Shown here: positions 44,203 to 54,482 of the stretch, in pieces | Layout of the letters: each line of letters opens with the position of its first letter | Position numbering within the stretch: the stretch's first letter is position 1 | Assembly: GCA_022478985.1 (NCBI GenBank) | Contig: JAKSZP010017358.1 | Location: 1-64,000 of the forward strand | Reading direction: 5' to 3' | From: Massospora cicadina | Lineage: Eukaryota > Entomophthoromycota > Entomophthoromycetes > Entomophthorales > Entomophthoraceae | Length of the DNA stretch: 64,000 nt | Notes under the pieces: model-generated | Database searches by the model: none | What the model was told of the DNA's origin: nothing | Seen by the model: only the letters and a program-made list of their open reading frames with translations | Made by a program: the position numbers and the translations under genes

Positions 44203-45690
44203 GCTTTTCCAATTTCTTCTACTGACATTGCAGCACTCACACCCTCTAATGCGCCTAAATCCATGGAGATGCTGTCTTTAGCTGCAATGTTACGCTCCAG
44301 GATTTGCCAAACATAAGGTTTTTGTACATCTTAGAAGAATTTTAAATCTGTATTCTCCTTCTCTCCCTTCAGAGGAAGTTGGAGACATCTCTGAAGGTTT
44401 GTTGGTATATTAAATCGTTGGGATGGGTCTCAGGCCTGACACAAAGGGACTCTTTAGGACTAACAGGTACAAATAAATTTGAGTCAGAAGAGGTAGAGCG
44501 CCCCATCTCTACTCCACTCGAACCTTTCACCTGGACAGTCAGTACCAGTGGTACTGCATAGGCATACATGTTGCCAGGACAGTTAGCTGCATAATGACCT
44601 CTTCATCCGCAAGAGAAACAGGCATTACTATATGACTCACATATCTGCGGTACCCCTAAAAACCCAGGTGAGGACTTAATTGAAGGATGATAATTTGACC
44701 AAGGATGAGCCATAGGGCCATAGCAAGGGCGGAATGGAGCAGCCAAATGGTTGAGTGGCTGCATATTAGCAACGTATTATAGCCAAACGTTAGTGTTTAT
44801 TCCCTGATAAAATTCAGTAATGTCTGCAAGGGCTTTTCGTTCCACATTTGGAGCACTAAAAGTGATGGATAGGCGGCGCAAAAAAAGAAATTTTGAGAAG
44901 GTGTACGCAATCCTTAAGAATAGGAGTCATGGCATTGTATAGCTCGCAGTATGGCTTCACCGCGGAGGTCATTGCAAAGCACACATCAGATTCAGATAAG
45001 GACCCTGCCCAATTAACACATGGGCTTCTGCCATAAATTGGTCAGCAAACATGGTGATGGTCTTATCACACAGGAACTCAATGGTCAAGTGCTTATCCTT
45101 CTGCTGTGACATTTTTGTAGAACCCCCAAACAGTTGTGGCACAGTATTCTTCACTTCTTGATATGTAATGGAACTACTTGGAAGATAGCATTATGACTTA
45201 GTCTGCACTCTCAACATCCAAAGCGGATATTAGCAATTTAGCTTTATTCTAATATGATACTCCTTCTGCTGAAAACTCAAATTTTAAAGAAGCCGTGGAT
45301 GTTCCCTTTGCTATCAAACAGAGGCAGATTATTAACGCAAACCTCCTCCTCCCTAGCTGCACTATTCATTTTACACTCTGCGCAGTGCATCCACAAAAAG
45401 ACTGTCCAAGCGATCAGCAAGGTGGCTGACTCAACCACTAACCAGGTGCAGTTGGTGGAAGGCTTCGTCATGCTGGCCCATCATACTCTATTTTTAGTAC
45501 TAAATGGTCCATCATAATCTTATTTTCCTAAAAAAACATCTTTTGCGTCTGAAGTAGTGTATCCAGCATGAGCTTTAATTCTGCATATAGGGATAGCTCG
45601 ATAAACTGGAGTAGTATCCCTTCTTCTTGAGCCAGTTGCACCATTGAATAGCAAATGAATACAATAAGAATTTCTTTTAAAATGTTGGTC
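44203..45690 (-). pseudogene. gag of element E (broken)
   Basis: Minus-strand remnants. The start region at 45528-45776 overlaps the LTR edge and gives MLDTLLQTQKMFF. 45277-45471 has VCVNNLPLFDSKGNIHGFF. 44969-45154 has ADQFMAEAHVLIGQG. A CCHC knuckle is at 44579-44620 (CFSCG, a stop, then RGHYAANC). The linker frame 44369-44569 and codons reading SISMDLGALEGVSAAMSVEE lead to the YPHV codons at the LINE insertion. A minute retro-insertion interrupts the N-terminal part at about 45489. Confidence 0.83.
45486..45505 (-). mobile_element. Second tiny LINE-tip insertion
   Basis: TTTTTAGTACTAAATGGT is the same LINE 3' tip as at 22386. It is bracketed by CCATCATACTCTA and CCATCATAATCTTA, a probable 12-13-bp duplication with one change. 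Confidence 0.55.
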
Positions 45691-45696
45691 AATGGG

Positions 45697-45714
45697 CCCC
45701 TGTAGTGAGCACCG
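45697..45714 (-). other. Primer binding site of element E
   Basis: On the minus strand, directly inside the 5' LTR: CGGTGCTCACTACAGGG, identical to the site of element I except for the first base. Confidence 0.7.
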
Positions 45715-45715
45715 C

Positions 45716-46207
45716 TGTTATAACTTTGGTGATATATTGAAGATATCCTGAAGGGGTTACACAGGGTCAATCCCACTGAACAACGGACGTATGATATGGA
45801 GATTGTTGGTCTCAGATAAACTTAACAGATATAATATAAACCTGAAGCAATTGCTTCAGAGAATTCACTTTATTTTCTTATAATATATATTACGCAGACC
45901 TGCTGCTAACTCTCTTTATCTTAATCAACTGACCCCTTCCATCTCTTCACAAATCCCACATAATTTTGTCATTTCCAGTTGGTTTAATCATTCCACTTAG
46001 TTGGCCTTAATTTACTACTTTTTCCAAGGGTTCACCTCATCATTGAATCTCTAGCGGAACTCTTCCTATTTGCCAAGGTCAACTTCGCTTTTTGGCAACT
46101 CTACAAGATTAATTGATAATACTTATATAGGCCTAGCCTCATCAGATAACCAATGATCCACTGGTGGTTATTTTGGCTTATCATCCAGTCATATATATTA
46201 CTCACCA
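45716..46207 (-). repeat. 5' LTR of element E
   Basis: About 492 bp, partner of 32106-32602. Its outer end reads ...ACTCACCA instead of ...TTGACA and is therefore placed by the CCAGT duplication that follows at 46208. The U5 motif starts near 45757. Confidence 0.87.
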
Positions 46208-46335
46208 CCAGTATTATCACTTTTTTGATAACCAAAAGCACTTGGATGTTCATGTAATAAACACCAATGGTTCCTCTTATTTGTAGTGTACTTACTATGA
46301 TATTTTTGTTCAGAATACAAAAATCTGAGCGATTA
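46208..46335 (+). pseudogene. Piece of element G linker and protease between E and H
   Basis: Plus-strand codons HLDVHVINTNGSSYL then CTYYDIFVQNTKI match the linker/protease junction of element I (PLNVHIVNSQHSYYL, CTYCDIVVAKTQVQ). The next codons, IINTGATINIISTKLMAEL, are at 51907 beyond element H. The final GATTA (46331-46335) is the left duplication of H. Confidence 0.85.
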
Positions 46336-47012
46336 TTTAATGCACAGGTTCTTGCCAATACGTGACAAACCAGTTGGGCAGCACCAGCCATGTCACCAAC
46401 CACATGACTGATAGTCCTAAGGAGAACCACCCTCTCACCCATGCGCCATTCCCCAAATTTCCTATGCATTCATGGACTAGAGTCCCGGCAATGCTGCAAG
46501 TGAGCAGTAAGGCCTGTCCCCAAGATAGTGCTGCAAATGAGGCCAAAGCCTGGCCTAGCTCACTTGTGGAGCTCATGGTTTGGGTTATTCTTTATCAAAT
46601 TTCTTTATAAAAAACAAACTTATTTTTAAAGCAAGAAAACTTATTTTTATTGTTTTTTTTTCGATTGAGAAAATGAAACTGTATTTGCAGTTGCCATTTT
46701 CTTGTTTTTAAGCATTTTTCATGAGTTTATATATTAACCCCTAAATTAAGCTCTTGAGCGACATCCACACTTTTGCACATGCAAGACTTGAGTCCCACAT
46801 AATGAAAACTTGGAGGATTCGAGACACTGAGCATTTGATACGCTAGATCAATCCTCATTCTTGAATCCCCAAATTCTTGCCTGCAACTTCCATTACAAGT
46901 GGTTCTCATGATTGTCCGACTTCCAAAAAATCTGACCTCCAAATTTGTGCACAACATTAAACTGATATTTACAAGGTCAATGTGTGGATCTGGCTGGCCC
47001 TAATCCATCACA
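46336..47012 (-). repeat. 3' LTR of element H
   Basis: 677 bp, highly similar to 51227-51901 along its length. Frames at 46101-46469, 46337-46576 and 46362-46610 lie inside the LTR and recur in the other copy, so they are not separate genes. Confidence 0.93.
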
Positions 47013-47029
47013 TCACCCCCTTGTGAATC

Positions 47030-48620
47030 CAAAAGCTCCCAGATCTTCTCAGGGCAGCGTGCACACTCCTTGGGTGTTTTCCAGGTTGCTTCCTCTACCG
47101 GGTATCCCTTCCATCTTACCAGAAATTGCTGGCAATCCCTGATCAACGCTCTTTCAGGATCTTCTCAACCTCATATTACTGGTTATTATCCTCTTGTAGG
47201 TTTTGTGACCCAGGCCGCTCTGGTCCTTGCCCTCAGAATCCTTGAAGCTGGGACCCATGGATAACTGGATGGGCTTTTGACCCTTCCAGGGGGTCCAATT
47301 CAAATGCCACCTTGTTAACAACCTTGATCACCCTATATGAGCCTAAGAACTTTGGTCCGAGTTTCCAGCTCTTCACTGGTACCACATAATTCTTCGCTGC
47401 CACCAAAGCTCAATCACCTGGAGCAAACGATGGGTCTGGCACTCTTCATTGATCTGCATATCATATTTGCCGTGCTATGGCACGCTCCAGGTTGGTTCAC
47501 AATTTCCTTCCAATCTCGTCCATTCTTTAAGATAATTTATCCGCCTCCTGGCATACTCCTCCATTTGATCCCCCATCCAACGCCGGATTGGATCCATGAT
47601 TAGCAAAGAATGGTGACATTCCAGATGACAATTGGTGGTGGTTAGTGTAAGAAAACTGAGTGAGTCTAATCCATGTAACCTAATCGTCCCTCCAGTCTGA
47701 GACATAACATCAGAGGTTTTGCTCCAGTATTTGGTTTACCCTCTCTGTTTGACTATTGGATTGAGGATGGTATGCTGAGGCCCTACATGGGCGAAATTTT
47801 TAAATTACTGAGCAGGCTAGTTTAGAATTTTGGTACAAATTGGTGACCACAATCTGAAATGATCTCTGCTGATAGACCATGACAGGCAAATATCTCCTCA
47901 ATAAAAACACTTGCAGTATCCTTAGCTGAGAATTTTGAGGTACATGGGAAAAACTCAGCATATTTGGTTATCTGATCTATGACAACCATTATTGCATCCT
48001 TCCCCTAGTCTTAGGTAGCTTTGTAATGAAATCCACGCTGACTGACCCCCGGCCAATTTGGAATCTGGAGTGGGACTAAATTACCTATGGGCTGCTTTTG
48101 TGAGGGCTTTGAGTGTGTGCAAACCAAGCACTCCGCCACATATTATTTAATCTTTTTGTAGTTCAGCCCAGGAATACTTCTGTCGCACCAAGTCAATCAT
48201 CTTCACGACCTCCAGATGTCCCGCCAGTGGGTGATCATGTGATGCCTGCAGCACTTCCCACTGCAGTGATGGGTTTGGAACCTATATCCGCAAGTCATGA
48301 CATATTATTCCATTTTCTCTTACATATGTATGATGCAGGTTGTGCCGCTTGCCCTCTGCTGTTTTCTCCCTTAACTGTCACCTGAATGAGGACCTCCTTT
48401 GCTTTCTTTGAATCTCCCTCTCCAGTTCATCCTCCCCACTCACCATCTTGGAAAATTGGTCTTCCCAAAACATGGTTGCTGTGTTGTACCTCTCCAATTC
48501 AGCCTTCTCATATGCTAGCCCCACATCTCAGCTCAACCAATATGCTAAGGTGTTAACATCTCCTGGATGGTATTCCACTTGGAAATCATAATCAGTCAGC
48601 TCCATGTGCCAAAGGGCTTG
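47030..48620 (-). pseudogene. Integrase with chromodomain of element H (broken)
   Basis: Zinc-binding region at about 48150-48330 (HDHPLAGHLEVVKMIDLVRQ). The core is scattered over frames between 47700 and 48150. The GPY-like and tail region is in frame 47475-47705 (MDPIRRWMGDQMEEYARRRI). A clear chromodomain sits at about 47060-47160, just before the polypurine tract: QQFLVRWKGYPVEEATWKTP, then KECA. The RWKGYP and ATW parts match chromovirus chromodomains, which bind modified histone tails and steer integration. The catalytic core is too damaged to be active. Confidence 0.85.
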
Positions 48621-48639
48621 TTGCTGATTCATTTTTCTG

Positions 48640-49670
48640 GTTTTCAGTTATATTCCAGAGCCTGATGGTCTGTGCATACTATGAAGGGGTGACGGGCGTA
48701 CAACAAGTGGTGCTGCCACTCCTGCAGTGCTGCAACCACCGCCAGTAACTCCTTGTCATATATCGGGTAGTTTGTTTCTGCAGGGATCATTTTCTGACTG
48801 TAATACCCTGGGTGCTCCAACCCATCTTCCCCCCTCTGTAGGAGTACCGCTCCCAATGCAAAATTTGAGGCGTCTGTTTCCACCACGTAAGGTTTTCCCA
48901 GATCTGGATGGGCAAGGACCGGCGCTGAAATGAGCTTCTCTTTAAGTAAGTTGAATGCCCGCTTCTCTTCCTTTTCCCATACAAATGGTACCTTCTGCAT
49001 CAGTCGAGTAAGTGGCAAGGCTAACTCCAATAGGTTCTTGATGAACCTCCTGAGAAAATTTACCATTCCCAGAAAAAGATTCTCGCCCCAGTCTGATCAG
49101 TTGGAACCTTCCATGCGCGCACTGCATGGATCTTATTGGGGCATACTCCAAGGCCTTTTCCAAATATCACATTTCCTAGGAACCTGACTGACTCCATGTT
49201 AAACTTACATTTTGAAGGCTTCAACCATAATCCTGCCTCATCCAATGCCTTCAGGACCTCCTGCACATCCTGTACATGAGCCTTCTTAGAACTTGAGAAC
49301 ACCAGTATGTCATCCATATAAGTGATATAACACTGGCCAATCAACTGATAAAGTACTCAGTCGATAATTCATTGAAATACTGTTGGTGCATTGTGCAGCC
49401 CAAATGGCATGACTTGGTATTGGAACATCCCAAGGTGGCACTTGAACGCTATGTATCTTTGGTGCTCTGGCCTCACAGGTACCTGGTTGAATGCATCTGC
49501 CAAATAGAGCTTGTTGAAAATGTTGTATCCCGTGACCGTTGGCAAGATATCCTCCATTAGTGGAATTGGGTAAGGGTCTGGTTCCGTGACCTCATTCAAC
49601 CTCCGGTAATCCATGCATGGCTGTAACTCTCCACTTGCCTTGGGCACTAGCAACACCGGAGATACCACAG
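48640..49670 (-). pseudogene. RT and RNase H of element H
   Basis: Three long minus-strand frames in order. 49369-49668 has LLVPKASGELQPCMDYRRLN and FQYQVMPFGLHNAPTVFQ. 49060-49344 has CYITYMDDILVFSSSKKAHV with an intact YMDD (49309-49320). 48644-49066 has PFVWEKEEKRAFNLLKEKLI and an RNase H that keeps VVETDAS, YDKELLAVVAAL and VCTDHQALEYN, so all three acidic residues remain. Only frame changes at the joins separate the pieces. This is the best kept gypsy pol segment in the window. Confidence 0.92.
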
Positions 49671-49740
49671 CTGATTTTTATGGCTCAATCAAACCTTTGC
49701 TCAACATCAAAATCATGAGGTCCTCCAATGCAGTCTTAGC

Positions 49741-50560
49741 TCAATCATTCAATGGATAGACTGGACAACCACAAAGAAGTTCGGACTCTCTCTTAAAATG
49801 GAAAGAGAATGTGAATGGCCCAGTGGGGGAAAACGGAGAATCCTGCTCTGGACCAAAGATCCCCACAAAATCTTGGTATTCTGCAGGTAAGACCTCTTCC
49901 TGAATGGCCCCCAGGGTTTGAGGCTCATCAAACTTCTGGTTTCCCACTAACAGTCTCCAATCTATTGGTGGACCACTCCTTGGATACAGGGTAATGGTAT
50001 TGGCAGGTACATCGATCTGGAGTCTGAACTGATGCCACCAGCGCATCCTAAACACTACTGGGTGGGTCAGGTTCTTGATCGCACAAAACTGCATCTAGAA
50101 CCCAAATGGGGCCTACTGTATCTTCACTGAAGGGCAAACATACCAAAATGGCACCCTCCATGAGGCATTAGCAAAACCACCACCGGTCCTTCCTGCACCT
50201 GCAGCTTCAAACGCTCTGGCAATGCCAGTACAACGTAATTCTCTTCCGCCTCAGGATCTATCAGGGTCATTGACCTTTCCATTCCCCCGTCCATATGCAG
50301 CTCTATGGGGATAAACAGTTGAGAATAAAACAAAGAAAGCGAGTTTTTTTTGTATGAGTCTTTCACTTGCGAATTGTCTGGTAGAAACTTTGAAATATTT
50401 CCTTGGCGCCCTCCCCCTTGAACATTTCCCACGTTTCTTTGAACTGGGTAGCACCCACCTTGACTGGAAGGCCGCTTACCAGGGACTGTCCCTTCCCAGG
50501 TGACATTGATTCCTCCCGCTGGTCCCATGCCAGTGCTAATTGTTTTTCAACTTGAACCAT
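49741..50560 (-). pseudogene. Protease and linker of element H (broken)
   Basis: The minus-strand frame 50124-50528 contains FIPIELHMDGGMERSMTLID then PEAEENYVVLALPERL. The position of the retropepsin triplet reads DPE. Frame 49741-50094 continues with FRMRWWHQFRLQIDVPANTI then LPAEYQDFVGIFGPEQDSPF, the normal link into RT. There is no dUTPase-like barrel here, unlike in A, E, F, G and I. Confidence 0.8.
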
Positions 50561-50599
50561 GAAAGCTACTTCCTCCCCTAGCGTCGCTTAGACCTTTGC

Positions 50600-51220
50600 T
50601 GCTTCCAAAGCTGTTAGAAAATTGGGCTGCAACCCTGGCGGAACATTCATGAGGACTGGGAATATGTAACCTGTGCTTCTTTTGCCAACAGATGGAAGAC
50701 CCGTGCATACTCTTCTACAGAGCTATGTCCCTGGCTGACTGATAATAATGCTGACCAGGCCTCATCTTTTGCTTCATCCATAGATGCAGCCCGGCCAATC
50801 ATCTCCACACACTCCTCCATGGAATTTGGCAAACTATCCTGTTCCTCGATGAGTTCCTGGAACCATCCTGCCAATTCCAGAGGTAATGCATCCACCACCT
50901 GGGATAGATGGAGCGAAAGAGGGATTCTCCCCGTCGCCTGCACCAACTGTGCCTGGAAACAGATCCTTGCCATTCCCTGGTGAAGTTTTCTAATGCCTCC
51001 ATGGATAATTCCACATATCTGGTAGGTGGTTTTTATTTCGCATGGACCACTATGGTTTGATGAGTTGTTGCCCCCCATAATTGTCCTACTTTGCGTAGCA
51101 AAAGTTAATGAAAATCTTATCATAACCACAGTCAAGAGATGTCATTTAAATTCCTCTCCACTGGTAACCGCCGCTTCTTCCTGGGCCCCCACAAGACAGA
51201 AAGGAAGGTATTTAAGTTTT
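50600..51220 (-). pseudogene. gag of element H (partial)
   Basis: The minus-strand frame 50647-51135 (162 aa) contains QVVDALPLELAGWFQELIEE then EEYARVFHLLAKEAQVTYSQ, capsid-type sequence of the Ty3/gypsy gag fold. I see no CCHC knuckle before the protease. The start is uncertain because the leader toward the 5' LTR (51142-51226) has stops, and no typical TGG primer site is visible next to the LTR. Confidence 0.7.
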
Positions 51221-51226
51221 GTTTTA

Positions 51227-51901
51227 TGTAACGCACAGGTTCTTGCTAATATGTGACAAATGAGTTGGGCAGCACCAGCCATGTCACCAACCACATGACT
51301 GATAGTCCTGAGGAGAACCACCCTCTCACCCATGCGCCATTCCCCAAATTTCCTATGCATTCATGGAATAGAGTCCCTGCGATCTGCAAACGAGCAGTAA
51401 GGCCTGTCCCTAAGATAGTGCCACAAATGAGGCTAAAGCCTGGCCTAGCTCACTTGTGGAGCTCATGGTTCAGGACATTCTTGATCAAATTTCTTTATAA
51501 AAAACAAACTTATTTTTAAAGCAAGAAAACTTATTTTTATTGTTTTTTTTCGATTGAGAAAATGAAACTGTATTTGCAGTTGCCGTTTTCTCATTTTAAA
51601 ACATTTTTTGCAAGTTTATTATATGAACCCCTAAATCAAACTCTCAAGCAACATCCACACTTTTGCACATGCAAGAATTGAGTCCCACATAATGAAAACT
51701 TGGAGGATTCGAGACACTGGGCATTTGATACGCTGGATCAATCCTCATTCTTGAATCCTCAAATTCTTACCTACGACTTCCTTTACAAGTGGTTATTGTG
51801 ATTGGTCCGACTTCTGAAATCTGACCTCCAAATTTGTGCATATATTTGAACCAATATTTATGAAGTTGATGTGCGGATCCAGCTGGCCCTGATCCATCAC
51901 A
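51227..51901 (-). repeat. 5' LTR of element H
   Basis: 675 bp, partner of 46336-47012, with intact TGTAACG start (plus strand) and CATCACA end. The GATTA duplication follows. Confidence 0.93.
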
Positions 51902-51906
51902 GATTA

Positions 51907-52680
51907 TAAATACTGGCGCTACCATCAATATTATTTCTACCAAACTTATGGCTGAGCTTCACTGAAGCCTGATGTTAACAACAAATAGTGTATGGGACTT
52001 CAGGGGCACAGAGCACTGCGTCAGAGGGCGCTTAAGTGCATTGCTATGAGGTTCAGTTTGTTAGGGGCATCTTCTCCTGCGGGGGTTCTGCCTACTAATC
52101 ACTATGACATGTTGATAGGGGCTGCATTCATGCGGTAATTCAGGGAAGTGATTAATATGGCGGAGGGAACTTTTGATATCCTGGGAAAACAGATCCCCGT
52201 TTATTTTAAATAAAATGGATTCTCAGAAGACACAATTCACTCCAGCCAAAATCAATCTCGTGTTTAGCAATTGTGTGATTACTGTACAATATCAGCGAAT
52301 GAAGAGGAGTACCTGAGCTCTTACTAACCAGATTTACAAGTAAAATGGTATTCCACTACAGGCTTCGAGTGCTTTAAGCATACCTTCTGTGCATCAGGTC
52401 ATAATATGGAAAGAGCTCGATATAGACATCCCTGAAGGACTATACATGGAAATTATGGGGCCATACCAGCAATTGCGACTAGAACCTATGTGGCTTTTGG
52501 GCTCCTATTGCTTTGGCCTGGGGAAGTGAAGTTGTTGATAGCAAACCTGCAGAAGGAGTCTATGAAGGTACAAAGAAACCAAAGGGTGGCCTATTTGCAT
52601 CTGATTCCTATCGCTGATGTCCACCAGATACATCGCTTTGTTCTTGGGAAAGCTCTTAGGCTACCTATAAAAACCTAACC
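51907..52680 (+). pseudogene. Protease and dUTPase-like domain of element G
   Basis: Resumes G after element H. Codons ITNTGATINIISTKLMAEL stand at the retropepsin active site (NTG for DTG). NHYDMLIGAAFMR closes the protease near 52140. At about 52395-52640 the barrel reads HQVIIWKELDIDIPEGLYME then IMGPYQQLRLEP, and after a shift, GEVKLLIANLQKES and QRVAYLHLIPIADVHQI. The same order occurs in element I. Frameshifts are present in both parts. Confidence 0.82.
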
Positions 52681-52687
52681 CAGTGTA

Positions 52688-53861
52688 ATGACTGTGGGTC
52701 TGCGTGAGGCTCTAACTGGTCTGTCGAAGGACCAAAAGGACAGGGTGATGTACCTATCTGAGAAATACCAAAGCATCTTTGCCTCTGATGATCATGATTT
52801 GGGATGTGCACATGGGATTGTGCATTGCTTGGACACTGGAGATTACCCTCCTATTCAGTCACAGCCTATCCATTGCTTAAAGGTGGCGGAAGAAGTTGAT
52901 TCTGAGGAGATAGATAAATTGGTTGAACAAGGAATATTAGATACTTCAAAGATTCCCTTGGGCGTCCCTGGTGCATATCTTCAAGAAGAAAGAAGGCCCC
53001 AATGGAGTAGTAATTAAGTACTGGAAGCTTAAATCATATAATGAAAAAAGATTTATATCCACTCCTGCAAATTGATGATGCTTTAGATCAGCTGGGAGAT
53101 GCCAAATATTTCTCCGCTATGGATTTGGTATTGTGGTACTGGCGAAACGAGTTGCCTGCGGCAGAACAAGAGAAAGCACTTTAATCAACTTTAAGGGATT
53201 GTTCCAGCCTACACTTATGCCACAGGGTCTGTGCAACGCCCCAGCTATGTTCCAGCGGGCTATGGACACTATCTTGGCTGACCTAAAGCTGCCTTGCGTT
53301 CTAGTCTACCTTGATGATATCAATGTGTTCTCACGGATGTTCACAGAGCATCTTGGCCACCTGGAACAAGTGTTCTGCTGACTCTCTGAAGCTAACATCA
53401 AGATTAAGCCCTAAAAGTGTCACTTTTTTGAGATAAGGTTGAAATACCTTAAGTTTTTTGATAGACTCAAAATGGCTTAGTCCTCAGCCAGAAAAGGTGG
53501 AAGCTGTATGCAAGATGAATTGACTGGGGAATAAGTGGGATGCTCAGATGTTTTTGGGGATGCTCAGAGACTACATGCGGTTCATTTCTCAACTTCATCT
53601 GTATTGAGTCTCCATTATTTGAGTTATTAAAAAAGAATGTTACCTTTGCCTGAACAGACTGTTGTCAAAAGGCTATAAAGATTTTACAAACTGCGTTGGC
53701 TAGTGCACCTGTTTCGCAATACCCTAATTTCAAGAAGGAATTTATTGTAAAAATGGATGCTTTCCTTTCCGCCGTTGAGGCCATGCTATCCCAAAAAGAT
53801 GATGCCAGTGTGGAGCAACCAATCATGTATTATAGCTGAAGCATAATAGGTCCTGAACATA
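52688..53861 (+). pseudogene. RT and start of RNase H of element G (broken)
   Basis: Frame 52688-53017 covers the segment before RT and its fingers (GLREALTGLSKDQKDRVMYL, then SEEIDKLVEQGILDTSK). 53133-53381 has LFQPTLMPQGLCNAPAMFQR and LPCVLVYLDDINVFSRMFTE, with an intact YLDD (53307-53318). RNase H begins near 53700 with KKEFIVKMDAFLSAVEAML and stops in SIIGPEH where element I inserts. It continues at 59948. Confidence 0.88.
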
Positions 53862-54423
53862 TGTCACAATTTCAATATGACTGGATGATAATCGTGAGAC
53901 AGCTAGGGCTAATTGGGAAGAATCCGCTGGACTTGATATCAGTTACAATTATTTGAGTGCCTTGAGACAAGGCGATATATGGGATATAATGTGCTTATTA
54001 TAGGATCGCCGCTAAATAAGGTGATAGGGCGATGTCAATATTCTGCAAATACAAATTAAATAGCCTACAATTAGGGCGATATAGAGCTAAAGAGTAACAA
54101 GCCAAAATGAGGAGAATTGGTGAAACATAATAGTCCAAGCTATGAGAAGGGTATTTTCCAAAGCTGCTGTATATAAGCGAGATGGGCGATTTTGAGGGGA
54201 AGGTTGCTTTTAGTTGAAGAGTTAGCAGAACATCGATAATCTGCTGTATTAAATATATTAAATAAAGAAGAGTTATGAGTTTGGGTGCACCATATTTATT
54301 TTATGTTTATTCTGTTATTTCCAGGGCAATGATCATCACATCATTGGTTCTAATTGCTCAGTGGGTTGAACCCTGTGCAAAAGCCCTTAGGTGTATTTCT
54401 CAAATACCATCGATTTTATAACA
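53862..54423 (+). repeat. 5' LTR of element I
   Basis: 562 bp, partner of 59390-59947. Contains TATATAAG (54170-54177), AATAAA (54261-54266) and the U5 motif (54353-54379). Confidence 0.93.
54170..54177 (+). promoter_or_regulatory. TATA box in the 5' LTR of element I
   Basis: TATATAAG, about 85 bp before AATAAA. Repeated at 59698-59705 in the 3' LTR. It fits the U3/R promoter of an LTR element. Confidence 0.6.
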
Positions 54424-54424
54424 G

Positions 54425-54441
54425 TGGTGCTCACTACAGGG
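54425..54441 (+). other. Primer binding site of element I
   Basis: TGGTGCTCACTACAGGG begins two bases inside the LTR. The implied tRNA 3' end is ...CCCUGUAGUGAGCACCA, which fits a tRNA acceptor and T-stem (C61, discriminator A). The same sequence lies at this place in A, E and G. Confidence 0.75.
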
Positions 54442-54482
54442 GCCCATTGATCATTTATAAATAATAAACTCAGCTGCCTGCT

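Larger units (their letters stand above)
32106..46207 (-). mobile_element. Ty3/gypsy element E, nested in G and itself interrupted
   Basis: Minus-strand element with LTRs at 32106-32602 and about 45716-46207. CCAGT duplications lie at 32101-32105 and 46208-46212. It spans 14.1 kb because it holds a 5.3-kb LINE (38915-44189) and a ~2.7-kb block (about 32665-35362). Without them it is ~6.1 kb, the size of A and I. Order on the minus strand is LTR, primer site, gag, protease, dUTPase-like, RT/RNase H, integrase, polypurine tract, LTR. Confidence 0.92.
46336..51901 (-). mobile_element. Chromodomain-bearing gypsy element H, nested in G
   Basis: Minus-strand element of 5566 bp. LTRs are at 46336-47012 and 51227-51901. 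The flanking duplications GATTA (46331-46335 and 51902-51906) are perfect. It starts TGTGATGG and ends GTTACA on the minus strand. The polypurine tract (AAGGGGGTGA) is at 47013-47022. Its order is gag, protease, RT, RNase H, integrase, chromodomain. LTRs and pol are unrelated to the A/E/G/I group. The LTR pair is visibly closer than those of A or G, so it is probably one of the younger insertions. Confidence 0.92.

Noticed and set aside
46362..46610. Short ORFs with similar proteins at 46362 and 51253
   Set aside because: They are the two LTR copies of element H, so the similarity reflects LTR duplication and not a gene family.
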